A DNA stretch of 10,343 bases from assembly GCA_022402505.1 (NCBI GenBank), contig JAKRSE010000296.1, forward strand, positions 1 through 10,343, read 5' to 3'. Below the pieces are notes generated by a model. It searched no databases, was not told the DNA's origin, and worked only from the letters and a program-made list of their open reading frames with translations. Shown here piece after piece: positions 1-6,464 of this stretch. The position numbers and the translations under genes are program-made. This DNA comes from Fimbriimonadaceae bacterium. Lineage in GTDB: Bacteria; Armatimonadota; Fimbriimonadia; Fimbriimonadales; Fimbriimonadaceae. How positions within the stretch are numbered: position 1 is the stretch's first letter; each line of letters opens with the position of its first letter.

Positions 1-2
1 CC

Positions 3-839
3 GGGCGCGGCGGGCCGATGACGATGACCGCCACCGGGGCGAGCCGCGCCTCCCGCGCGTCCGCCATCCTCTTCAAAGGCCTCACCGGACAGACGGCCGA
101 CCGGCGCAAGTTCGAGCTGGCCGCCGGGAGTCTCGACCTGAAGACCGGGCTGCTGCGGGCGGATCAGATGCTGGTGACCGACCCTCGCGGAGGCCGACTC
201 CGGCTGAGCCAGGCCGAATGGAACCGGTCGACGGACACCTTGAAGGGCATCCGCGCCCAGCACGAGCAGGGGGGCCGGCGGATCGAGGCGGCGGAGATCA
301 CCGTGACCGGGCAGCGTCTGACGGCACGCGGGCCGGTGATCAGCGGATCGGGCTTTCGATTGACAGGCGCGAGCCTGGAATCGCCGGACCAGGGGCGGAC
401 CGCCCGGATCGAAGGCGGCGCGCGGGTGTCCGGTTCGGGCTGGGAGGCCGAATCGGCGACCCTCACATCCGCCGCCGAGGGATCGGTCGTCCTCACGGGC
501 AACCCGTTGGTTCGGTTCACGCCTCGCCAAGGGGGAACCGGCGAAGCCCGAGCCCTCAAGATCACCCTCCAGGGCCGCCCGGAACAGGCGACGATCACCC
601 TGGAGGGCCGGACGTCGGCCCGGTGGAACGGTCCGGATCTTCAGCTCTCGGCGACGATGGACCGGCTGACGGCCCAGGTTCGGGGCGGGGACCTGCGCTG
701 GACCGGGCTGGGGAATCCGGCAGAATTGAGCATCCCGGGAGAAACGACCCAGCGGGCTCGGGGCATCGAGATGCACATGCAGCCGGACGGACGGGTGGAA
801 GTGAAGATGACCGGAGTCACCGGAGAGTTCAGCCGATGA
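3..839 (+). CDS. OstA-like LPS-transport family protein (LptC/LptA-type), 5' end outside the window
   Basis: The protein is rich in short alternating beta-strand patterns of the kind seen in LptC/LptA/OstA periplasmic beta-jellyroll proteins. Stretches such as 'KFELAAGSLDLKTGLL' and 'RIEAAEITVTGQRL' alternate polar and hydrophobic residues, with repeated acquire-and-modify phrases (GARVSGSGWEAESATL). It has no recognisable catalytic motif. Known members form a periplasmic bridge that carries lipopolysaccharide from the inner to the outer membrane. The frame is open to the left window edge, and the first ATG (position 18) has no convincing ribosome binding site, so an N-terminal membrane anchor or signal peptide probably lies upstream. 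Its stop overlaps the start of the next OstA-like gene (ATGA at 836-839), suggesting translational coupling and a shared role. Assignment rests on strand pattern and neighbour, not on a diagnostic motif; it could be another periplasmic beta-repeat protein. Confidence 0.6.
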   Translation, partial: GRGGPMTMTATGASRASRASAILFKGLTGQTADRRKFELAAGSLDLKTGLLRADQMLVTDPRGGRLRLSQAEWNRSTDTLKGIRAQHEQGGRRIEAAEITVTGQRLTARGPVISGSGFRLTGASLESPDQGRTARIEGGARVSGSGWEAESATLTSAAEGSVVLTGNPLVRFTPRQGGTGEARALKITLQGRPEQATITLEGRTSARWNGPDLQLSATMDRLTAQVRGGDLRWTGLGNPAELSIPGETTQRARGIEMHMQPDGRVEVKMTGVTGEFSR

Positions 840-1648
840 TGGCGGCCGCCTTGATCGGGGCCCTGGTCGGCCAGGCGGAAGAGCCGGCCGCCTGGCGGTT
901 CACGGCTGCCTCTTCCAGCATCTCTCGCTCGGCCGGGACCAGCACCGCCCTCTACCGCGACGTCACCGCCACCGACGGCGAGCTGGTCGTGGTCGCGGCG
1001 GAGGTCCGCTATGACCGGACAAAAGACATTCTGGAGGCGGTCGGGAAGGCGATGCTCTTTCAGGAGGAGCTGGACCTGAAGGCGGAGCGCGTCCGGGTGG
1101 ACCGGCGGACCCGGACGATCTCAGCCGAGACTCCTGGCGGCCGAATCGAGCTGGTTTTGAAGCCGGAGTCCGAGTCCCCCTGGACCCCTCCCCCGCTCAC
1201 TCCCAGGCCGACCTGGCCCCACTCGCCCGTGGAGGTGATGGACCGAACCGACGCGGTCGCTCCGAAGCCCGCGACGGTTCCGGAAGAGCGACCTGAGCCG
1301 CGATTTCGACAGGTTCCAACCAACATCCTAGCCAGATCGGTGTCCTACCGCTATGCGGAATCGGTGCGAGAGGGGTCGCTGGCCGGGCCGATCTTCATCC
1401 GGCAGAACCTGGCCGACGGCGGCTGGCGGGTGATGTGGGGGCAGGCGGCCGACTTTCGCCGGGCAGACCGGACGATCCGATTCCCCCGTGCGGGCAACCC
1501 GCAGCGTCTGCGGATGATCTCATCGGAGGGGGACGACTTCACGATGGATGAGGTGACCTTCTGGTCCCGACCGGACGACGAGGGGTTTGAGGCGGTGAAC
1601 GTGACCGGAACGACCTTCCTGCCCGATCAATCGAGCCCGCCCAGGTAG
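836..1648 (+). CDS. OstA/LptA-like periplasmic protein with Pro-rich linker
   Basis: A 270-residue protein starting at the ATG that overlaps the previous stop; a second ATG follows directly. The N-terminus (MMAAALIGALVGQAEE) is a short hydrophobic stretch that could be a weak signal peptide, though it lacks the usual leading positive charge. Residues about 43-108 carry the OstA signature: a 'VVVAAEVRYDRTKDILEAVG' strand-turn-strand, then 'LKAERVRVDRRTRTISAE'. This resembles the 'structure before transformation, gain of new element, auxiliary coordinates' beta-repeats of LptA and the LptD N-terminus. A Pro-rich linker spans about 109-165 (PWTPPPLTPRPTWPHSP). A second beta-rich part follows at about 166-262, again with strand pairs (DFTMDEVTFWS, FEAVNVTGTTFLP). 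E. coli LptA is shorter (about 185 residues) and has one continuous jellyroll, so the split by a linker is unusual. The role in LPS or other lipid export is inferred from fold and context; fabD follows after 12 bases. Confidence 0.65.
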   Translation: MMAAALIGALVGQAEEPAAWRFTAASSSISRSAGTSTALYRDVTATDGELVVVAAEVRYDRTKDILEAVGKAMLFQEELDLKAERVRVDRRTRTISAETPGGRIELVLKPESESPWTPPPLTPRPTWPHSPVEVMDRTDAVAPKPATVPEERPEPRFRQVPTNILARSVSYRYAESVREGSLAGPIFIRQNLADGGWRVMWGQAADFRRADRTIRFPRAGNPQRLRMISSEGDDFTMDEVTFWSRPDDEGFEAVNVTGTTFLPDQSSPPR

Positions 1649-1653
1649 ATTCT

Positions 1654-1658
1654 GAGGT
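1654..1658 (+). promoter_or_regulatory. Ribosome binding site of fabD
   Basis: GAGGT lies just before the ATG at 1661, in the 12-base gap after the preceding stop codon. It is one of the few recognisable Shine-Dalgarno sequences in the window and supports the fabD start; most other genes here rely on overlap or have weak sites. Confidence 0.5.
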
Positions 1659-1660
1659 CG

Positions 1661-2584
1661 ATGATCGCCGTCGTCTTCCCCGGTCAAGGCAGCCAGACCC
1701 CTGGAATGGGTCAGGGCTACGACTCGGCAGCCGTCCGCGAGATCTTTGATCGAATCTCTGGTGCGGTCGGACGAGACGTTGCCGAGCTCTGTTCGGAATC
1801 GGATTCGGAGACCCTGAAGCAGACCCAGAACGCTCAGATCGCCCTCTATGCGGCGGGTCTGGCCGGCTGGGCCGCGCTGAGCGAACGGGCGGGGGCGGGT
1901 CGGTTTGCCGCCTTCGCCGGCCATTCGGTGGGAGAGTACGCCGCCCTGGCCGCGGCCGGAGTCGTTTCGGTGGAGGCGGGGGCCGGCTTGGTGAAGGAAC
2001 GGGGCCGAATCATGGCCGAATCCGGATTGAAGAGGCCGGGAACCATGGCGGCGGTGCTCGGTCTGGATCGGCCCCGGATCGAGGAGCTGATCGAATCGGC
2101 CGGGATCGCGGGAATCGTGGTCGTCGCCAACGACAACTGCCCCGGGCAGGTGGTCATCAGCGGCGATCTGGACGCGGTGCAGGCCGCCTCCGCCCACCTC
2201 GCCGACCACGGAGCCCGCCGAGTGCTGCCGCTGAACGTGAGCGGAGCCTTCCACTCGCCGCTGATGGAGGAGAGCAGCCGGGAAATGGCCGGCTTTCTGG
2301 CCGAAACCTCATTTCAACCAGGCCTGCCCGTCTACTCCAACGTGCTGGCTGCCCCGGGCGAGGCCTGGGCGGAACTCCTCCAGCGCCAGCTTCGCGAGCC
2401 CGTGCGGTGGACCGAAACGGTCCGAAGGCTGGCCGCCGACGGCGTGACCGACGTTGTCGAATGCGGCGTCGGGGAGGTCCTGAGCGGCCTGATCCGGCGC
2501 ACCGAACCCGAAATTCGCACCCACCGCGTCGTCGATCAGGCGACCCTGGAAGAGACCCTCTCCGCCCTGGAATCCAAATCATGA
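1661..2584 (+). CDS. fabD: Malonyl-CoA:ACP transacylase FabD
   Basis: Transfers the malonyl group from malonyl-CoA to acyl carrier protein, providing the extender unit for type II fatty acid synthesis in the cytoplasm. The protein has 307 residues, the usual FabD length. It opens with the family's FPGQGSQ (residues 6-12). It has the nucleophile elbow GHSVGEYAAL with Ser89, Arg114 (KERGR) matching the malonate-binding Arg117 of E. coli, and His198 in SGAFHSPLM matching catalytic His201. The start has a GAGGT ribosome binding site 2-7 bases upstream. The stop overlaps the fabG start (ATGA, 2581-2584), so the two are probably translationally coupled. fabD-fabG adjacency is a classic fab cluster order; here OstA-like genes rather than plsX/fabH lie upstream. 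Identification is secure. Confidence 0.97.
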   Translation: MIAVVFPGQGSQTPGMGQGYDSAAVREIFDRISGAVGRDVAELCSESDSETLKQTQNAQIALYAAGLAGWAALSERAGAGRFAAFAGHSVGEYAALAAAGVVSVEAGAGLVKERGRIMAESGLKRPGTMAAVLGLDRPRIEELIESAGIAGIVVVANDNCPGQVVISGDLDAVQAASAHLADHGARRVLPLNVSGAFHSPLMEESSREMAGFLAETSFQPGLPVYSNVLAAPGEAWAELLQRQLREPVRWTETVRRLAADGVTDVVECGVGEVLSGLIRRTEPEIRTHRVVDQATLEETLSALESKS

Positions 2585-3327
2585 ACCTCGACTTCACCGG
2601 AAAGACCGTCCTCGTGACGGGAGCGAGCCGCGGGATCGGCCGCACGATCGCTCTTGAATTCGGCCGGGCCGGCGCTTCGGTCGGCTGTCTGGCGACGACC
2701 CTCGGCGGAGCCCAGGCGACCGCTGACCTGATCCGCGAAGCAGGCGGGACCGCCTCGGCCGCAGCCGCGAATCTCGCTGAAGCCGCTGAAGTCGAAGCCG
2801 CCCTCTCTGCCTTGGAGGCCGAGCTGGGAACGCCCTGGGCGCTGGTGAACAACGCCGGCATCACCCGCGACAAGCTGATGATGCGGATGAGCGAAGACGA
2901 TTTTGATCAGGTTTTGGCCGTCAACTTGAAAGGAGCATGGCTCACCAGCCGGGCCGTCATGAAGCCGATGATGAAGGCGCGGGGCGGTCGGATCATCAAC
3001 ATCTCGAGCGTCATCGGCCTCCACGGAGGGGCCGGGCAGGCCAACTATTCGGCCAGCAAGGCGGGTCTGATCGGCCTGACGATGAGCCTGGCGAAGGAGC
3101 TCGGCAGCCGCGGGATCACCTGCAACGCCGTCGCTCCCGGGTTCATCGAGACCGACATGACGGGCGATCTGCCGCAGGACTTCCGCGAGTTCGTCGTCAA
3201 GCAGGCGCCGGCGGGTCGGCTCGGCCGGCCGGAGGACATCGCCCCCGCCGTCCTCTTCCTCGCCTCGGAGCAGGCGGCCTTCATCACCGGGCAGACCCTT
3301 ACGGTCGATGGCGGACTCTTCCTCTGA
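2581..3327 (+). CDS. fabG: 3-oxoacyl-[ACP] reductase FabG
   Basis: NADPH-dependent reduction of beta-ketoacyl-ACP to 3-hydroxyacyl-ACP, the first reductive step in each fatty acid elongation round. A 248-residue short-chain dehydrogenase. The nucleotide-binding glycine motif TGASRGIG is at residues 13-20 and NNAG follows mid-protein. The catalytic triad residues are Ser143 (ISSVIG), Tyr156 and Lys160 (YSASK). The FabG-typical C-terminal half includes GQANYSASKAG, APGFIETDMT and TGQTLTVDGG. The start is the ATG overlapping the fabD stop; an in-frame opening further upstream runs inside fabD and is not used. The gene overlaps the next gene by 20 bases. acpP, which often follows fabG, is absent. 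Confidence 0.97.
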   Translation: MNLDFTGKTVLVTGASRGIGRTIALEFGRAGASVGCLATTLGGAQATADLIREAGGTASAAAANLAEAAEVEAALSALEAELGTPWALVNNAGITRDKLMMRMSEDDFDQVLAVNLKGAWLTSRAVMKPMMKARGGRIINISSVIGLHGGAGQANYSASKAGLIGLTMSLAKELGSRGITCNAVAPGFIETDMTGDLPQDFREFVVKQAPAGRLGRPEDIAPAVLFLASEQAAFITGQTLTVDGGLFL

Positions 3328-3997
3328 CCGCGCCGGGGTCGTCCGAGAGGGGTCGCCCTGGTACCGATTCGTCAAGTGGCTGGTCCGCAACACCTTTTGG
3401 CGTCTGGCGGGAGGGGTGGAGACCCGGGGTGAGGAGAACATCCCGACCACCGGGCCCACCCTCATTGCGCCGATCCACATCAGCCACCTCGACCCGCCAC
3501 TGATCGGCAGCTTCATCCCGCGGCACATCTGCTTCATGGCCAAGAAGGAGCTGTTCAAGCCGCCGATCATGGACCGACTGCTGCTGTCGCTGGGGGCATT
3601 TCCGGTCGAACGGGATGCGGGAGACACCAAGGCCGTCCGAACCGCCCTGGACATTTTGAACCAGGGCCGGGCGCTTCTGATCTTTCCCGAGGGCACCCGA
3701 GGCGATGGTCGGCACCTGGGCGAAATCCAGGCCGGGATCAGCCTTCTGGCCCGCCGAACCGGGGCAATCATCGTGCCGATCGGAATCTCCGGGACGGAGA
3801 AGATCTTCCCGCGGGGGTCCAAACGCTTCCGCCGCCACCGCGTCACCCTGGTCTACGGGCGACCCTTCTCGTATCAGGAATGTGGAGATGATCGAGAAAG
3901 GTTTGTGCAGGTTCTTAGAGAAAGGCTACTGGAAACGACTTCCGATGCCGGACTTGAACTTCTCCCAAGTCCGCCGAAAACGACAAGTTTGGACTGA
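3308..3997 (+). CDS. plsC: 1-acyl-sn-glycerol-3-phosphate acyltransferase (PlsC family)
   Basis: Transfers an acyl chain to lysophosphatidic acid to give phosphatidic acid, the branch point of membrane phospholipid synthesis, at the inner face of the cytoplasmic membrane. The 229-residue protein has the four acyltransferase blocks in order: HISHLD (His57-x4-Asp62, the catalytic dyad), GAFPVERD (residues 96-103, glycerol-phosphate binding), FPEGTR (126-131) and the VPIGISG block. An aromatic, basic N-terminal stretch (WYRFVKWLVRNTFWRLAGG) probably contacts the membrane. It begins inside the 3' end of fabG (20-base overlap), so it is likely co-translated with it, linking chain synthesis to phospholipid assembly. 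Within the superfamily, acylation of another lyso-lipid cannot be excluded. The gene ends 5 bases from the convergent stop of the opposite-strand operon. Confidence 0.9.
   Translation: MADSSSDRAGVVREGSPWYRFVKWLVRNTFWRLAGGVETRGEENIPTTGPTLIAPIHISHLDPPLIGSFIPRHICFMAKKELFKPPIMDRLLLSLGAFPVERDAGDTKAVRTALDILNQGRALLIFPEGTRGDGRHLGEIQAGISLLARRTGAIIVPIGISGTEKIFPRGSKRFRRHRVTLVYGRPFSYQECGDDRERFVQVLRERLLETTSDAGLELLPSPPKTTSLD
3949..3973. terminator. Possible hairpin at the convergent gene ends (weak terminator candidate)
   Basis: A perfect 8-base inverted repeat (CGGACTTG / CAAGTCCG) with a 9-base loop lies inside the last codons of plsC. It is 30-54 bases beyond the stop of the opposite-strand gene ending at 4003, a suitable distance for terminating the long minus-strand operon. 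There is no clear run of T after it on either strand, so intrinsic termination is uncertain and the repeat may be chance. Confidence 0.2.
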
Positions 3998-4002
3998 TCT
4001 GT

Positions 4003-4590
4003 CTAGCCGCCGAGAGTCCAGCGGGCCTCCACGCCCGGGGTGCCGCCCTGGAACCGAACCCGGATCGCCGCCTGCCGGGACGGCGCGAACTCGAACCCGG
4101 TATTCATCTGCTTTGAGTTGAAATCGGCCAGCAACCTGAACTGATCCGTGAACGGCAGGCGAAATCCGAAGAAGAGCGCCCCTCCGTCCCGCGTCCAACC
4201 GCCCACGGTCAGCTCGGAGGGAGTGTTCTGGTTGAAGTCGCCGTCATTGCCGAGCCGGAAGGTGAGCGCCAGGAAGGCTGCCCGGCCCGGACCGGTGTTG
4301 GCCACGTCACGGAAGCCGGCCGAAATCCCCGGCAACGCGTCGGTGATCGGGGTCAGATAGTGATAGGAGAAGTCGCCGGACCATCGGTCGCCCGACCAGG
4401 TCGCCCCGGCTTCGAAGAGTCGGCCCAGACCGTGGTCGAGCCGAAAGAACGGCGCGTCGCTCCCTGAAAAAGACCCGGCGGAGAGCCGCCAATCGCCGCT
4501 GCTCACCTTGCCCGCTGTCGGAATGGTCAGCAGGGTGTCGGCATGACTCAGGGCCGGAAAGAGGGCCAGGGCGAGGGTCCAGATTCTCAC
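4003..4590 (-). CDS. Putative secreted beta-rich outer-membrane protein (YjbH-like features)
   Basis: A 195-residue protein with a clear signal peptide: MRIWTLALALFPALSHA, with likely cleavage after Ala17 before Asp18. The rest is a series of amphipathic, aromatic-ended beta strands separated by Gly/Asp/Asn turns (WRLSAGSFSG, FEAGATWSG, WSGDFSYHYLT, ALFFGFRLPF, FRLLADFNS, AAIRVRFQGG), as in small outer-membrane beta barrels. The mature N-terminus 'TLLTIPTAGKVSSGDWRLS' resembles the 'T-x-x-PTA' opening of YjbH-like exopolysaccharide-associated proteins, but that link is tentative. The start is GTG, chosen because it gives a complete signal peptide; the preceding ribosome binding site is a poor G-run. 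It is the last gene of the minus-strand run, 11 bases after the acyl-CoA-dehydrogenase-like gene. No specific function can be assigned. Confidence 0.65.
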   Translation of the reverse strand: MRIWTLALALFPALSHADTLLTIPTAGKVSSGDWRLSAGSFSGSDAPFFRLDHGLGRLFEAGATWSGDRWSGDFSYHYLTPITDALPGISAGFRDVANTGPGRAAFLALTFRLGNDGDFNQNTPSELTVGGWTRDGGALFFGFRLPFTDQFRLLADFNSKQMNTGFEFAPSRQAAIRVRFQGGTPGVEARWTLGG

Positions 4591-4601
4591 AAGATTCGAC
4601 T

Positions 4602-5645
4602 CTACCCCCCGGGCCGAACGGAGCGTCGCAGGGTGGCCTCCATGATCTCGGAGGTCTGGGCCGAGACGCTGAAGACAAGCGACTCACGAAAGATCCTTTG
4701 GGCCGGCGAGGCCATCGAATTCGAAAATCCGCTGTTCGCCACGACTCCCGCATGGGCGCATCTCACCGCGAGGTCGATCCCCCAGGCTCGGGTCTGCAGG
4801 CGGATCTCGGTGGGGTCGTCGGCCCGAGCCATCGCCTTCCGGCACTCTTGGCGCTCGGCTTCCAGGGCCTGCTCGGTCGCGACCAGGAACTCCGAGCCGC
4901 GCCTCCGGTGGGCGGCGAGAATCTGATCGAGCCCGGCCCGCGCACACCCCAAGGCGAACCAGCCCTGCAAGGTGATGTTCAGCATGTCGTTGTCCCGGAT
5001 CCAACCCGGCCGCTTGACGAAGACCACCCGCTCGGCGGGCAGCAGAACATCTTCCAGATCGGCCGTAACGGTCTGGGCAGCCTGCATGGCGCAAAGCTGC
5101 ATGGGTTCCGAAAAAGTCATCCCGGGCCCCGGCTCCAGAGGCAGGAGCCCGAAGACCGCTCGCCCGTCGGGCAGCTGGGCGGCGACCAGCCACTCTGAAA
5201 AGAGCCCAAAACCGGTGATCCACGGCACATGGCCCTTCAGCCGATAGCCGCCCGGAACCTCCTCGGCCGTGGTGATGGGCGGGCCCGGTCGGCGGAGCTG
5301 GCTGAATCCGAGGCCGATCAGGGAGTCCCGCCGATGCATCCGGGGGAGCCGATCCGCTCGCAGCCCCTCGTTGCTCGACTTGGTGAGGATCGCGACCGAG
5401 CTCTGATGCTGAGTCTGCAGGAAGGCGAGGGCCCCCGAACGCCGCGCCACCTCTTCCTGGAAGACCCGAAAGTCCGGTTCCGACCAGGCCGGCCCGCCGA
5501 ACTCGACCGGACGCCTCAGGGCCATCAGGCCGGCGTCGCAGAGTCGATCCAGCCCCTGGGCCAGGAGGGCCGGGTCGTGGTCCATGCCCTGAGCCAGAGG
5601 CGCAATCTCGCGGTCCAGCAGGTCGGTCAGTTCGGCGAAGTTCAT
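4602..5645 (-). CDS. Acyl-CoA dehydrogenase-fold flavoprotein, catalytic Glu apparently missing
   Basis: A 347-residue protein with the acyl-CoA dehydrogenase (ACAD) layout. An alpha-helical N-terminus includes 'LCDAGLMALRRPVEFGG'. A beta middle domain includes 'GGYRLKGHVPWITG' (residues 132-145; family form is GY-x-LNG-K-x-WIT). The C-terminal helical domain has 'ALGCARAGLDQILAAHRRR' and 'PAQRIFRES' followed by 'SAQTSEIM' (328-335). In ordinary ACADs that last block reads like 'YEGTSEIQ', its Glu being the catalytic base; here the aligned residue is Ala329. The alternative base position used by isovaleryl-CoA dehydrogenase aligns with Asn223. Classic alpha,beta-dehydrogenation is therefore doubtful; a monooxygenase-like or non-enzymatic role is possible. 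The protein is also somewhat shorter than the usual 380 residues or so. Its ATG overlaps the glcE stop (ATGA), so it is probably translated with the glycolate-oxidase-like subunits. Substrate unknown. Confidence 0.8.
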   Translation of the reverse strand: MNFAELTDLLDREIAPLAQGMDHDPALLAQGLDRLCDAGLMALRRPVEFGGPAWSEPDFRVFQEEVARRSGALAFLQTQHQSSVAILTKSSNEGLRADRLPRMHRRDSLIGLGFSQLRRPGPPITTAEEVPGGYRLKGHVPWITGFGLFSEWLVAAQLPDGRAVFGLLPLEPGPGMTFSEPMQLCAMQAAQTVTADLEDVLLPAERVVFVKRPGWIRDNDMLNITLQGWFALGCARAGLDQILAAHRRRGSEFLVATEQALEAERQECRKAMARADDPTEIRLQTRAWGIDLAVRCAHAGVVANSGFSNSMASPAQRIFRESLVFSVSAQTSEIMEATLRRSVRPGG

Positions 5646-6463
5646 GATTCCAAGTGGAGGTTCAGCCGCATTTCTGGATCAAATCGCAGCTTTGCCTGGC
5701 GATCCAGCTCCTCCGGCGGTCGAGGTTGGAGACGCCCGTTCGGTCCGATCATCCACCCCTGGAAGCCCGCAGGTTCCGCCCCGAGCCAGAGGGTCGCCGA
5801 AGCGGGATCTGAGGCGATGACCCGAGTTGCGCGCCGTCGGAAGTCATCGAAATCGGCCCGAGGCGTCCGGCAGATGAAGACTCGATCGGAGGACCCGCCC
5901 TCGGCACGGGCCGAGGTGGTCGGCAGGGCCCGGATCGGGAAGGTCCGGAGGGCGACCGCCGCCACGATCCCGAGCCTCCCGCGTGACCCGGCGAAGAGTC
6001 GGTGGATGTCATATCCCGCGACGCTCTTGACCGCGGTCGAACCCGCCCGGGCGACCGAGCCGTCGGCCAGCCGAACCACGACGCCCAGAATCCAGTCCCG
6101 CACCGGTCCGCATTGAGCCTCCAGGCCATGCGGCAGGTTCATCGCCGCCAGTCCGCCCAAGGTTCCCGGCCGCCCGTCCACGTCCGGATGGCCGGTCTGG
6201 GGGAGAGGGAGACACTGGCCCTTTTCGGCAAGGATGGCTTGAAGGTCCGCAACCGAAGCCCCCGCCCAGGCGACGACGACCTGATCATCCGGCATCCACT
6301 GGATGATCGGGTCGGCCGGCGCGGGAAGCCGCCAGACCGGATCGACCGGAGGGGGAAGGAAGTGCGATTTCGTGCCGCTGCCGCCCAGGGCGAACCGTCC
6401 CGAGGAGGGAACATCCCATGCGGCAGCTTCGGCCTTGACGGCGGCCCATCGTTCCGGGCTCAT
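5642..6463 (-). CDS. glcE: Glycolate oxidase FAD-binding subunit GlcE-like
   Basis: A 273-residue PCMH-type FAD-binding protein of the GlcE kind, an auxiliary subunit of the membrane-associated glycolate oxidase that converts glycolate to glyoxylate. Diagnostic parts are 'TLGGLAAMNLPHG' (101-113), then 'GPVRDWILGVVVRLADG' (119-135). The GlcE hallmark 'AVKSVAGYDIHRLFAGSRGRLGIV' region (144-167) is also present, in which K-x-VAGYD-x-x-RL-x-AGS-x-G-x-LG is conserved. It is shorter than E. coli GlcE (about 350 residues), mainly at the C-terminus, and the N-terminus keeps an 'ALGGSGTK' segment. It starts one base after the glcD stop and overlaps the next gene by four bases, so glcD-glcE-ACAD-like form one translational block. 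The pairing with GlcD makes glycolate or a related 2-hydroxyacid the likely substrate, but GlcF is not in the window. Confidence 0.85.
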   Translation of the reverse strand: MSPERWAAVKAEAAAWDVPSSGRFALGGSGTKSHFLPPPVDPVWRLPAPADPIIQWMPDDQVVVAWAGASVADLQAILAEKGQCLPLPQTGHPDVDGRPGTLGGLAAMNLPHGLEAQCGPVRDWILGVVVRLADGSVARAGSTAVKSVAGYDIHRLFAGSRGRLGIVAAVALRTFPIRALPTTSARAEGGSSDRVFICRTPRADFDDFRRRATRVIASDPASATLWLGAEPAGFQGWMIGPNGRLQPRPPEELDRQAKLRFDPEMRLNLHLES

Positions 6464-6464
6464 C

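Noticed and set aside
218..835. In-frame upstream extension of the second OstA-like gene
   Set aside because: It would overlap the first OstA-like gene almost fully and encodes Gly/Pro/Arg/Asp-rich sequence; the ATGA start at 836 fits the operon pattern and begins a hydrophobic N-terminus.
2407..2580. In-frame upstream extension of fabG
   Set aside because: It lies within fabD and is Arg/Pro-rich; standard FabG begins a few residues before the K-x-x-x-VTGASRGIG motif, which matches ATG 2581.
2536..3846. Long minus-strand open frame of 436 codons antisense to fabG and plsC
   Set aside because: fabG and plsC motifs on the plus strand are complete; the antisense product shows no recognisable domain.
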